Below, piece after piece: positions 32,262 through 40,814 of a stretch of DNA of 64,000 nucleotides. The position numbers were made by a program, and so were the translations under genes. The notes below the pieces were generated by a model that was not told where the DNA came from, made no database searches, and worked only from the letters and a program-made list of their open reading frames with translations. Source of the stretch: JAGVSZ01 sp019137045 (GTDB taxonomy: Bacteria > Pseudomonadota > Gammaproteobacteria > Burkholderiales > SG8-39). Numbering within the stretch: the first letter of the stretch is position 1; every line of letters starts with the position of its first letter. The stretch lies in the NCBI GenBank assembly GCA_046347635.1, contig JAXMFT010000008.1, positions 124,001-188,000 on the forward strand, read 5' to 3'.

Positions 32262-32819
32262 ATGACGCCGACCCGTCGCACCGTCCTGGTCGCAGCCAGC
32301 CTCGCCGCGGCGTTCCTCGCGGCGCCGGCGCTCGCGGTGGAGTACCCGATCGGCACCCCGCAGCAGCGGTCCGGCATGGAGATCGTCGCCGTCTATCTGC
32401 AGCCGGTGACGATGGAGCCCGACGGCATCATGAAGCCGCCGCAGGAGTCGGACATCCACCTCGAGGCCGACATCCACGCGCTCGCCAACAACCCGAACGG
32501 GTTCAGCGAGGGGGCGTGGATGCCTTACCTCAAGATCGAGTACGAGCTCGTCAAGGAGGGCGCGCCCGACCGGATCGCCGGCGAGCTGATGCCGATGGTC
32601 GCCAACGACGGGGCGCACTACGGCGACAACGTCAAGCTCAAGGGGCCCGGCAAGTACCGGCTCAAGTACCGCATCTCCCCGCCGAACGCGGCGGGGCCGC
32701 ACGGCGCGCACTTCGGCCGCCACACCGACCGCCTGACCGGCGTGCGCCCGTGGTTCAAGCCCTTCGAGGTGGACTTCGAGTTCACCTTCGTCGGCATCGG
32801 CAAGAAGGGCGGGTACTGA
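32262..32819 (+). CDS. ftrA: P19/FtrA periplasmic iron-uptake protein
   Basis: This 185-residue protein has a signal peptide ending ALA and the Tp34/P19 pattern. Metal-binding residues lie in GMEIVAVYLQPVTMEPDG, SDIHLEADIHA, DGAHYGDN and GPHGAHFGRHTDRLTGV. P19-type proteins bind copper and ferrous iron in the periplasm and feed the Ftr1 permease. It heads the Fur-boxed ftr operon; the porin ATG follows its stop codon directly. Confidence 0.9.
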   Translation: MTPTRRTVLVAASLAAAFLAAPALAVEYPIGTPQQRSGMEIVAVYLQPVTMEPDGIMKPPQESDIHLEADIHALANNPNGFSEGAWMPYLKIEYELVKEGAPDRIAGELMPMVANDGAHYGDNVKLKGPGKYRLKYRISPPNAAGPHGAHFGRHTDRLTGVRPWFKPFEVDFEFTFVGIGKKGGY

Positions 32820-34340
32820 ATGGCGCGCGCCGCCATGAGCCGCGCGGTGGCGGCGATCTGGGCCGCGACCGCGCTTGCGACCGCGCACGCCGATCCGACC
32901 CCGTCGGTGAGCGAGCTCGTGGGCGAGCTGAAGCGCCTCGCGGCGCGCGTCGAGAAGCTCGAGAAGCGCAACGCCGAGCTCGAGGCGCAGGTGGCCGCCA
33001 GGCCGCCGGGCGACGCGGGGCTCGAGCAGCGGGTGCAGGCGCTCGAGACCTACCGCTCGGGCATCGAGGCGGGGCTCGCGGACGAGACCGTGAGCGAGAA
33101 GGAGCCCGAGCTCACCTCGCGCCTGAAGGCGGTGGAGAACGCGACCCTCGACATGCAGAAACAGTCGAAGACGGTCGAGGCGCTGGAGGGCTTCGCCGTC
33201 GGCGCGAGCTTCGCTTCGGTCGGCCAGAAGGCGAGCGGCATCGGCGTGAGCAACACCCAGCTCAACTACCGCGCCGACCTCACGGTGACGACGCCGAGCA
33301 TCCAGACCGGCAACATCGAGAGCAAGCTCTTCGCCCACCTGCGCGCCGGCCAGGGCAAGGGGATCGGCCAGTACTTCACCGCGTTCAACGGCCCGAACGC
33401 GACCGCCTTCCAGCTCGGTTCGGTCGTGCCGCCCGACACCAGCGCGGTCCTCCTGGCCGAGGCGTGGTACCAGGCCGACATCCCGCTGCCGCTCGACGGC
33501 TTCAAGCCGCGCTCGCGCGAGACGCTGACGGTGAACTTCGGCAAGATGGATCCGTTCGCGTTCTTCGACCAGAACGCGGGCGGCAACGACGAGACGCGGC
33601 AGTTCCTCGCGAGCATGTTCGTGCACAACGCGCTGCTCGACAACCCGCTCGCGGCGAACGTCGGCGCCGACGGCTACGGCTTCTCGCCCGGCGTGCGCGT
33701 GGCCTACCTGAACGAGCGCGCGAAGCCGGAGAAGTACGGCCTCTCGCTCGGCGTGTTCGCCGCGGGCGCGGCCGCCAGCTACGACGCCCCCCTCGAGTCG
33801 GTCTTCGCGATCCTGCAGGCCGACACCGAGCAGCGCCTCTTCACCGGGCTCGCCGGGAACTACCGGCTGCAGCTCTGGTACAACGGCCAGGCGCCCACCT
33901 ACGTTCCGGACCAGACGGCGGAGCACTACGGCTTCGGCCTGAGCTTCGACCAGCGCGTGCACGACGCCGTCACGCTGTTCGGGCGCTACGGCATGGCCTG
34001 GGGCGACGGGCTGCCGTTCAACGCCACCGTCAGTCTCGGCGCCGAGATCGGCGGCAGCTACTGGAACCGCGGCGCCGACGCGCTCGGCCTCGCGCTCGGC
34101 GCCAACCGCACCGCCAGCGGCTTCCGCGCCCAGTCGGCGGCGCTCGTCAACCCGGACGGCAGCCCGGTGTACGGCTTCGCCGCGAGCGGGTCCGAGTTCG
34201 ACGCGGAGATCTACTACCGCTTCCACGCGCACGAGCGCTTCGAGATCTCGCCGGACTTCCAGTACATCCGCAACCCGGCGGGCAACCCGGACGCCAAGGC
34301 GATCTCGATCTTCGGTCTGCGCCTGCTGCTGAGCTACTGA
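32820..34340 (+). CDS. OprB-like porin in the iron operon
   Basis: This 506-residue outer-membrane protein has a signal peptide, then a coiled coil (residues 25-80, VSELVGELKRLAARVEKLEKRNAEL), and a long beta-barrel region. The barrel is similar to carbohydrate-selective OprB porins and to cyanobacterial 'iron uptake porins' that also have a coiled-coil N-terminus. It ends LRLLLSY with the C-terminal aromatic residue needed for barrel assembly. A second ATG at 32835 could be the start. Its place in the ftr operon suggests it admits iron or a small iron complex; this is an inference. Confidence 0.8.
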   Translation: MARAAMSRAVAAIWAATALATAHADPTPSVSELVGELKRLAARVEKLEKRNAELEAQVAARPPGDAGLEQRVQALETYRSGIEAGLADETVSEKEPELTSRLKAVENATLDMQKQSKTVEALEGFAVGASFASVGQKASGIGVSNTQLNYRADLTVTTPSIQTGNIESKLFAHLRAGQGKGIGQYFTAFNGPNATAFQLGSVVPPDTSAVLLAEAWYQADIPLPLDGFKPRSRETLTVNFGKMDPFAFFDQNAGGNDETRQFLASMFVHNALLDNPLAANVGADGYGFSPGVRVAYLNERAKPEKYGLSLGVFAAGAAASYDAPLESVFAILQADTEQRLFTGLAGNYRLQLWYNGQAPTYVPDQTAEHYGFGLSFDQRVHDAVTLFGRYGMAWGDGLPFNATVSLGAEIGGSYWNRGADALGLALGANRTASGFRAQSAALVNPDGSPVYGFAASGSEFDAEIYYRFHAHERFEISPDFQYIRNPAGNPDAKAISIFGLRLLLSY

Positions 34341-34353
34341 CCCGGAGGACTCG

Positions 34354-34692
34354 ATGACCAGGGTGCGTGGACCGGCGTGCATGATCGTCCTGCTCCTCGC
34401 CGGTGCGGCGGGGGTCGGCGCCGACGAGCTGCCGACCTTCAGGCTCATCGCCCGGGACGGGCGCTTCCATCCGGAGACGATCGAGGTGCCCGCGGGCCAG
34501 CGCTTCCGCATCGAGGTGACGAACCAGAACGCCGGCCCCGAGGAGTTCGAGAGCCTCGAGCTGCGCAAGGAGCTCGTGCTCGCGCCGGGGGTCACGCGCA
34601 CCGTCGTCTTCGCGCCGCTCAAGCCGGGCAGCTACCCGTTCTTCGGCGAGTTCCATCCGCAGACCGCGCGCGGCCGCATCGTCGCCAGGTAG
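34354..34692 (+). CDS. ftrB: cupredoxin-domain protein (FtrB-like)
   Basis: This 112-residue protein has a signal peptide (PACMIVLLLAGAAGVGA) and a single cupredoxin-like domain: FRLIARDGRFHPETIEVPAGQRFRIEVTNQN, followed by GSYPFFGEFHPQTARGRIVAR. In FtrABCD systems the small cupredoxin works with FtrA, probably to oxidise or relay ferrous iron to the permease. It overlaps neither neighbour and lies 13 bp after the porin. Confidence 0.85.
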   Translation: MTRVRGPACMIVLLLAGAAGVGADELPTFRLIARDGRFHPETIEVPAGQRFRIEVTNQNAGPEEFESLELRKELVLAPGVTRTVVFAPLKPGSYPFFGEFHPQTARGRIVAR

Positions 34693-34713
34693 CGCCGGCC
34701 GGGAGCCATCCGC

Positions 34714-35580
34714 ATGCTCAACGCGCTGATCATCGTGTGGCGCGAGAGCGTCGAGGCCATCCTGGTCGTCAGCATCCTCTACGCCTGGGTGCGCGAGCAC
34801 GGCGGCGGCGACGTCCGGCCGGCTCACCTCTGGAGCGGCGTCGCGGCGGGCGTCGTGTTGGCGGCGGTGCTCGCGGGCGCGATGCTGGGCGTGCGCAGCC
34901 AGCTCGCCGGCGCCGCGCTCGAGGCTTTCCAGGCGCTGATCGTCTTTGCCGCGGCGGCGCTGATCACGCAGATGGTGTTCTGGATGCGCCGCCACGGCCG
35001 CCACATCAGGCGCCAGCTCGAGACGGGAATGCAGCAGGCCGCGCTCGGCGCGGGCGGCGTCGCCGCCGCGGCGCTGGCGGCGATCGCGGTCGCGCGCGAG
35101 GGCGCCGAGACGGTCCTCTTCCTCTACGGCGTGGCCCTGGAGCAGCGCGGCGCCAGTCTCGCCGCGGTGCTGACCGGGGCTGCGCTGGGCTTCGGGCTCG
35201 CGCTCGCCACCGCCTGGCTGATCGCGCAGGGACGCCGCGTCGTGTCGTGGCGGACGTTTTTCGCGGCGACCGAGACCCTGCTCCTGCTGCTCGCGGCCGC
35301 GCTCGTGGTGAGCGGCACCGAGAAGCTGATCGGCCTCGAGTGGCTGCCGGCGATGGTCGAGCCGCTGAGTGACACCTCGGCGGTGCTCGACGATGCCGGC
35401 GGGTTGGGCGGCATCGTCGCCGCCTTCACCGGCTACCGCGCGCGTCCGTCGCTCACCGTCGTGCTGGTCTACGTCGCCTACTGGACCGCGGTCGGGCTGC
35501 TTCTGCTGGGTCGGGGCTCCGGGCAGTCCGGCCGCTCGCCCGCCTCGCGTGACGCGCCCCCACCCCGGCGCGCCGGCTGA
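34714..35580 (+). CDS. ftrC: FTR1 family iron permease
   Basis: This 288-residue protein has about seven membrane segments. The two RExxE iron-translocation motifs are RESVE in IIVWRESVEAILVVS and REGAE in IAVAREGAETVLFLYG. These glutamates carry ferric iron through the inner membrane. It is the permease of the ftr operon, 21 bp after the cupredoxin gene. The ftrD ATG lies four bases after its stop codon. Confidence 0.92.
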   Translation: MLNALIIVWRESVEAILVVSILYAWVREHGGGDVRPAHLWSGVAAGVVLAAVLAGAMLGVRSQLAGAALEAFQALIVFAAAALITQMVFWMRRHGRHIRRQLETGMQQAALGAGGVAAAALAAIAVAREGAETVLFLYGVALEQRGASLAAVLTGAALGFGLALATAWLIAQGRRVVSWRTFFAATETLLLLLAAALVVSGTEKLIGLEWLPAMVEPLSDTSAVLDDAGGLGGIVAAFTGYRARPSLTVVLVYVAYWTAVGLLLLGRGSGQSGRSPASRDAPPPRRAG

Positions 35581-35584
35581 GCAG

Positions 35585-36991
35585 ATGCGCGCGCCCGCGG
35601 CCAACTACGCACTCGATGCCGGCGCGCGCAGCGTCAGTGGTTCGCTGGCGCGCATCGGCGTCGCGATGCGGCGCCACCGCGGGCTCATCATCGCCATCCA
35701 GTGGGTGGTGGTGCTGTGCTACGCCGTGCTGCTCGTCGTGCCCGCGGTGCGGCCGCTCCCGCCCGAGCAGGCGGGCATCCTGGAGAGCCTCACGCGGTTC
35801 GCGCAGTTCGCCTTCTGGGGGATCTGGTGGCCGTTCGTGATGGTGTCGATGGTCGCGCTGGGGCGCGTGTGGTGCGGCGTCTTCTGCCCGGAGGGCGCGC
35901 TCACCGAGTGGGTCTCGCGCCGCGGCCTCGGCCGCGGCATCCCGCGCTGGATGCGCTGGGGCGGCTGGCCGTTCGTGGCGTTCCTCGGCACCACCGTCTA
36001 CGGCCAGCTGGTGAGCGTGTACGAGTACCCCAAGGCCGCGGCGCTGGTGCTCGGCGGCTCGACGCTCGCCGCGGTCGCGGTGGGATTCGTCTACGGCCGC
36101 GGCAAGCGGGTGTGGTGCCGCCACCTGTGCCCGGCGAACGGCGTCTTCGCGCTGCTCGCGAAGCTCGCGCCGGTGCACTACCGGGTCGACCAGCGCGCGT
36201 GGGAGAACGCTCCGCCCGGCGCGCGGACGAGCCGCGGGCACGCCGTGGACTGCGCGCCGCTGATCGACATCCGCCGCATGCAGAGCGCGTCGCCCTGCCA
36301 CATGTGCGGGCGCTGCGCGGGCGAGCGGCAGGCCGTGGATCTCGCCGCGCGCTCGCCCTCCGCCGAGATCCTCGCGCTGACCGACGAGCGCGCCTCGCGC
36401 TGGGAGGTCGCCCTGCTCGTGGTCGGCGTGCTCGGGATCGCGGTGGGCGCGTTCCAGTGGAGCGCCTCGCCCTGGTTCGTGGCGGCGAAGCAGGCGGTGG
36501 CCACCTGGCTCGTGGACGAGGGATGGCTGTGGCCGCTCGGGGAGAACGCGCCCTGGTGGCTGCTCACGCACTATCCGGAGAAGAACGACGTCTTCACCTG
36601 GCTCGACGGCGCGCTGATCGTCGCCTACATCGGCGCGACGGGCGCGCTCGTCACGGCGTGGGTCGGCGCCTGGCTCGCGGCGGGCGCGGCGGCCGCCCGG
36701 CTGTCGGCGTGGCGGCTCGCGTACGCGCTCGTCCCGTTCGCCGGCGTCACGGTGTTCCTAGGGCTGTCCGCGCTCACGGTGACGCTGATCAGGGCCGAGG
36801 GGCTGCCGGTCCACTGGGTGGGATGGGCGCGCGCCGCGCTGCTCGCGCTCGGCGTCGCCTGGAGCGCGTGGCTCGCCTGGGGCATCGCGCGCGAGCGGAC
36901 CGCCTGGCGCCGGCTCGCCGCCGTCGCCGCCGTCGTCGCGGCCATGGCGCTCGTCGTGTGGCTCTGGCTGGAGATGTTCTACCTGTGGTGA
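35585..36991 (+). CDS. ftrD: polyferredoxin-like membrane protein FtrD
   Basis: This 468-residue protein starts at 35585. It combines about seven membrane segments with cysteine motifs of NapH/CcoG type: CGVFCPEGALTEW, CRHLCPANGVF and CHMCGRCAGERQAVD. These can bind iron-sulfur clusters and pass electrons across the membrane. FtrD-like proteins are thought to supply electrons for the periplasmic redox step of ferrous iron uptake. It completes the ftrA-porin-ftrB-ftrC-ftrD operon. Confidence 0.88.
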   Translation: MRAPAANYALDAGARSVSGSLARIGVAMRRHRGLIIAIQWVVVLCYAVLLVVPAVRPLPPEQAGILESLTRFAQFAFWGIWWPFVMVSMVALGRVWCGVFCPEGALTEWVSRRGLGRGIPRWMRWGGWPFVAFLGTTVYGQLVSVYEYPKAAALVLGGSTLAAVAVGFVYGRGKRVWCRHLCPANGVFALLAKLAPVHYRVDQRAWENAPPGARTSRGHAVDCAPLIDIRRMQSASPCHMCGRCAGERQAVDLAARSPSAEILALTDERASRWEVALLVVGVLGIAVGAFQWSASPWFVAAKQAVATWLVDEGWLWPLGENAPWWLLTHYPEKNDVFTWLDGALIVAYIGATGALVTAWVGAWLAAGAAAARLSAWRLAYALVPFAGVTVFLGLSALTVTLIRAEGLPVHWVGWARAALLALGVAWSAWLAWGIARERTAWRRLAAVAAVVAAMALVVWLWLEMFYLW

Positions 36992-37011
36992 GGCGCGGGT
37001 GCGCCCGCGCC
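36992..37011. terminator. hairpin between convergent ftrD and glucoamylase genes
   Basis: GGCGCGGG-TGCG-CCCGCGCC is a perfect eight-pair stem with a tetraloop, starting immediately after the ftrD stop. No U-tract is visible. Confidence 0.5.
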
Positions 37012-37055
37012 ATCCGCGAGTCGACAATGCCGGCGACGTTCGCCGCCTTTCCCGC

Positions 37056-39455
37056 TCATTCGACCGTGACTGCGAAGTCCTTTCCCTCCCAGCGATTCGC
37101 GAGCGGCCAGTAGAACGTGAAGTCGATGCGCGCGTGCGACGGGAGGGATCCGGACGGCAGGTCCGCGTAGCAGACGCCGAGCGTCGAGTCGCGCGTTTCG
37201 GTGTCGTGCACGGTCCGCCAGCCGTCGCTGCTCCAGTGCACGACGGCGCGCCGCAGGGTCTCGATGCGCAGGGTGCGGCCGGCCGGAATCGACCGCAGCT
37301 TCTGGTTGAAGCGCCAGACCGAACGCGGCGGTCCGGCCGCCTCGGCCAGGTAGCGCCGGGCCGCGTTGACCGGCAGGTCGAACACGCGATCCTCCGCCAG
37401 CGAGCGGCGCAGCTTGAGGTACTCCGCGTGCGCCCAGACGAGCGGCATGGCCGAGCCCGACGGCCGCCCGCAGCGGAGCTCCCGCTCCGGGATGTCGGGC
37501 GCGTCCCAGACCTGCTCGGAGATCAGGCCGCCGTCGTTGGCGAAGGCCGCCATCGCCCGGCACAGCCGCCGCGCCTCCGCGGGCCGCCCCGCCGCCAGCT
37601 CGTAGTGGGCGCGCTCGCCCGTCAGCAGCGGCCACAGCCGCCCCACGCCGGTGCCGTCGAAGGGCGCGCCATCGGCGTGCTCGCCGTAGCCGTCGCCGTT
37701 GTACCGGTGCCACGACGGGCCGCTAGGCGTCTCCACCGCGAGGAGCGCGTCGATGACCTTGACCGTGTTCACGATGCGCGGATCGTCCGGCGCGCGCAGT
37801 CCGAACCGGACCAGGGCGAGCGCGTCGGGGCTCACGATCTGCGCGGCCGGGCGGCAGTCCTGCCCCGGCGGGCGGTTCTTGATCGGGACGTAGCCGCCGG
37901 CCGGAGACGAGGCCTGCGCCGCATCGGGCGGGGCGATGCGCACGTAATAGCCGTCCACGCCGACGCGGGTCGCCAGGTCCGTGCCCTGCACGTAGGTCCA
38001 GCGCTCGATGCCCGCATTCCAGGCGTCGGCCGTCTCCAGCAGATAGGCGGCCGCGGCCTCGTCGCGCATGATCCGCGCGAGCGTCGCCGCCTCGACGAGC
38101 GCGCTGATCTCCGCCCCGAGCGTGAAAGGCGAGTAGCCGGCGTCTTCCTCCCAGCGGTCCTGCTGCGTCACCGGTCCATCGCGCACGATGAAGCTCGCCG
38201 CGCGCCGGACCATCGGCCAGAAGTGCGCGAGGTCCTGCGCGCCGAGCGCGCCTTCGCGCTGCGCGAGGCCCACCAGCAGGACGGGAAGCGCCGCTTCGTC
38301 CATCTGCGAGCCGTGCCAGTACGGGCTGCAGTCGAGCCACATGTTCTGCGCCCAGCTCCCGTCGGCTTCCTGCGCCGCCTGCAGGAAGCGGAGCACGCGC
38401 AGCGCGTCGTCGTGGGCGCGCGCGGCGAGCAGTCCGCCGGCCGTCTCGACCAGGTCGCGCGGCCAGACCAGGTGATAGCCGCCGAGATCGTCGTCGCCCT
38501 TGGACGAACCCCACGGCACCGAGAGGCTGGCGATGATGCCGCCCGGGAACTTCTTGGCCTCGTGGACGCGCAGCACCGCGGCGCTGATGCGGAACAGGTC
38601 CCGCTCGACCGGCGCGGTCGCCTCCAGCGGCAGCAGCGCGTCCTGCCACGCCTGCCACTGCCCGACGTACGCGTCGCGCAGCTGGTCGATGTCGTCCTGC
38701 AGGGTCGCGAGCGCGCGGTTGCCGGCCTCGGCGGGCGTGAGCCCGAACCCGAGGGCGAGGGTGAAGTGGCCCGCGCAGGCCGCGAGATCGATCTCGCCGG
38801 TCAGCGCCACGTTGCCGTTCTCGGCCCGGCGATAGGCCCAGGTCATGCGTCCGTGGCGCGCCACGTCCTGCCACCCGTCGGAGGCGCCGACGAAACCCAC
38901 CGAGCGGTTGAGCCAGGGCGCCGAGCACGCCAGCGCGAGCGCGATGCCGTCGCGCTCCGCGAACAGCATCGGGGCGCCCTTGTAGTCGCCCACCCAGGCG
39001 TTGTTGCCCCCGCCGCGATTGCCGATGTGGGGCGCGAGCAGGGCATAGACGCGGTAGTCCGCGAGCGCCCCGACGACCGGCCGGAAGCCGGTGCGCTGGA
39101 TCAGGGCGTCGCGGTACGGATGCGCGAAGATCTCCTTCTCGATGCGGTATCGGCCCTGGTCGCACTGGTTGTCCAGGCGATAGAGGGGGATGCCGGCGCC
39201 CGCCATCGACACCTGCGAGCGCGCGTGGCGCTTCTCCTCCGAGAAGAAGCCGCCCGCGCCGGCCACCATCAGGCCCAGGTCGCGGACGCAGGCGTGGTCG
39301 ACGCGCGGGTAGTAGACCTCGTTGACGATGCCGTGGCTGAGCGTGAACCACAGCTGGCTCTGCCGGTCGAGCGCCGTGCCCACGCCGGCTTTCGCGCTGG
39401 TGGTCCAGCGCGGCGAAATCCCGGGGTGCCCGGGGGCGTGTTCGGCCTCGCTCAT
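37056..39455 (-). CDS. GH15 glucoamylase-type glucan glucosidase
   Basis: This 799-residue enzyme has an N-terminal beta-sandwich domain (about 1-270) and an alpha/alpha barrel. The general acid Glu is in DRWEEDAGYSPFTL near residue 435 and the base Glu is in LISEQVWDAPDI near residue 645. GGYHLVWPRDLVET and the WAHAEYLKL segment are conserved. There is no signal peptide, so it is probably cytosolic and trims glycogen, maltodextrin or trehalose-like glucans. A C-terminal strand-rich extension (about 700-799) is present. No glycogen genes are adjacent. Confidence 0.9.
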   Translation of the reverse strand: MSEAEHAPGHPGISPRWTTSAKAGVGTALDRQSQLWFTLSHGIVNEVYYPRVDHACVRDLGLMVAGAGGFFSEEKRHARSQVSMAGAGIPLYRLDNQCDQGRYRIEKEIFAHPYRDALIQRTGFRPVVGALADYRVYALLAPHIGNRGGGNNAWVGDYKGAPMLFAERDGIALALACSAPWLNRSVGFVGASDGWQDVARHGRMTWAYRRAENGNVALTGEIDLAACAGHFTLALGFGLTPAEAGNRALATLQDDIDQLRDAYVGQWQAWQDALLPLEATAPVERDLFRISAAVLRVHEAKKFPGGIIASLSVPWGSSKGDDDLGGYHLVWPRDLVETAGGLLAARAHDDALRVLRFLQAAQEADGSWAQNMWLDCSPYWHGSQMDEAALPVLLVGLAQREGALGAQDLAHFWPMVRRAASFIVRDGPVTQQDRWEEDAGYSPFTLGAEISALVEAATLARIMRDEAAAAYLLETADAWNAGIERWTYVQGTDLATRVGVDGYYVRIAPPDAAQASSPAGGYVPIKNRPPGQDCRPAAQIVSPDALALVRFGLRAPDDPRIVNTVKVIDALLAVETPSGPSWHRYNGDGYGEHADGAPFDGTGVGRLWPLLTGERAHYELAAGRPAEARRLCRAMAAFANDGGLISEQVWDAPDIPERELRCGRPSGSAMPLVWAHAEYLKLRRSLAEDRVFDLPVNAARRYLAEAAGPPRSVWRFNQKLRSIPAGRTLRIETLRRAVVHWSSDGWRTVHDTETRDSTLGVCYADLPSGSLPSHARIDFTFYWPLANRWEGKDFAVTVE

Positions 39456-39604
39456 GTCGTCTCGTCGCCGCTCGCGCGCAGTCGGGCGGCGGGCGGGTCA
39501 CTCCCCGGCGCGCGCGAACCCGGACGCCGGGGTGGGCGCAGCCGGTGCCGGGATCCCGCGCGGGCGGCGCAACCTGCGGCGTGCGCCCGGCGCCGCCGCG
39601 GCGA

Positions 39605-40105
39605 TCATGCCGGACGCCGCTTCTGCGGCTGATGGCCGCCCACCTCCGCGCGGAACGCGATCGCGAGCCGGTTCCAGCCGTTGATCGCCACGATCGCGAG
39701 CGAGAGATCGACCAGCTCCTTCTCGCTGAAATGCGCGCGCGCGAGCCGGTAGACCTCGTCGGGGACGTCGTTGGTCGAGACGAGCGTCAGCGCCTCGGTC
39801 CAGGCGAGCGCGGCGCGCTCGCGCGCGCCGTAGCAAGGCGCTTCGCGCCAGGCGGAGAGCAGGTACAGGCGCTGCTCGGTCTCGCCCGCGGCGCGCGCAT
39901 CCTTGCTGTGCATGTCGAGGCAGCGGGCGCAGCCGTTGATCTGCGACGCGCGCATCTTCACCAGCTCGAGCAGCGCGTGCTCGATGCCGCAGTTGCGGAC
40001 GTACGTCTCCAGTCCGCGCAGCGCGGCGATGGCGCCGGGCGCGACCGCGTAGTGGTCGATGCGCGCATGCGTGCCGTGCGGCGCGCGGTCTCGTTCGTCG
40101 GGCAT
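39605..40105 (-). CDS. AhpD-like / carboxymuconolactone decarboxylase family protein
   Basis: This 166-residue protein is a paralogue of the one at 3866-4339. It shares ASQINGCARCLDMHSKDARAAGETEQRL and the late ELVDLSLAIVAINGWNRLAIAFR with it. The CxxC-x3-H motif is intact. A likely thiol-dependent peroxidatic or disulfide role is inferred. The N-terminal 20 residues are poorly conserved. It lies 16 bp downstream of another small AhpD-like gene and may be co-transcribed with it. Confidence 0.85.
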   Translation of the reverse strand: MPDERDRAPHGTHARIDHYAVAPGAIAALRGLETYVRNCGIEHALLELVKMRASQINGCARCLDMHSKDARAAGETEQRLYLLSAWREAPCYGARERAALAWTEALTLVSTNDVPDEVYRLARAHFSEKELVDLSLAIVAINGWNRLAIAFRAEVGGHQPQKRRPA

Positions 40106-40121
40106 GGCTCGTTCGCGCTCC

Positions 40122-40460
40122 TCAGGCCGGGGTCGAACGGTTCATGACGTCGATCGCCAGCGCGGAGTGGGCGTAGGCGCCCCCGGCGCGCATCTCCGCG
40201 GCGACCCAGATCGCCTCCATGATCTCCTGTTCGGTCGCGCCGCGCTTGAGCGCCGCCTCGGTGTGGCCGCGGATGCAGTACGGGCACTGCGTGACGTGCG
40301 CGACCGCCACCGCGATCAGCTGCTTGGTCTTCGCCGGCAGCGCGCCGTCCGCGAACACCGCCTTGCTGAAGGCCTGGAACGCCTCGAGCGGCTTGGGTGC
40401 GAGCTGCTTGCGTTTGCCGGCGAGCTCGGGGCTGGAGGCCGGATACAGAGTCTGTTCCAC
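40122..40460 (-). CDS. small AhpD-like protein
   Basis: The 112-residue protein starts at GTG 40460, which has a GGGAGA ribosome-binding sequence. Its domain has the single-domain carboxymuconolactone decarboxylase pattern, KTKQLIAVAVAHVTQCPYCIRGHTEAALKRGATEQEIMEAIWVAAEMRAGGAYAHS. The CPYCIRGH motif is the redox thiol site. Such proteins usually form trimers or hexamers. It is the first gene of a leftward pair. Confidence 0.85.
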   Translation of the reverse strand: MEQTLYPASSPELAGKRKQLAPKPLEAFQAFSKAVFADGALPAKTKQLIAVAVAHVTQCPYCIRGHTEAALKRGATEQEIMEAIWVAAEMRAGGAYAHSALAIDVMNRSTPA

Positions 40461-40814
40461 GGAAATCTCCCCTTCGTTGGCCCGAGAATTCCTCGGTCCG
40501 GACATTGTCCTCGTTCGCGCGCGCCTTCGTCGGGATCCCCCCGCATCGCCGCAGACCTCAGCGCCGGTCCGCAGTCGCACTGGACCGGCGCGCGCAGGTT
40601 GCGCGGGCACTCCGCCGGCGGCGCGCCCGAGGGTGTGACCGCTTCGGATCGCGTTCGTTTCGCCCGGCGCGGCGGCTGCGCGCGCCGGAACGTTTCCCGC
40701 GCGCGCGGTTCCAATGAGTCCAGAAGGGCGATGCACACGGCCGTAGCCGGACGCCCGTCGCAGGCCGCCGGCGCGCGAGCCGCTTCCCCGTTTCCATGAG
40801 GGCATGGAGGGCAC
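40461..40814. other. intergenic region between divergent AhpD-like and E1 alpha genes
   Basis: No gene is supported in this 354 bp stretch. A short dyad, CCGAG-N5-CTCGG, lies near 40487. I found no clear -10/-35, sigma-54 or FNR-type site, though the E1 alpha operon promoter must lie here. Confidence 0.4.
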
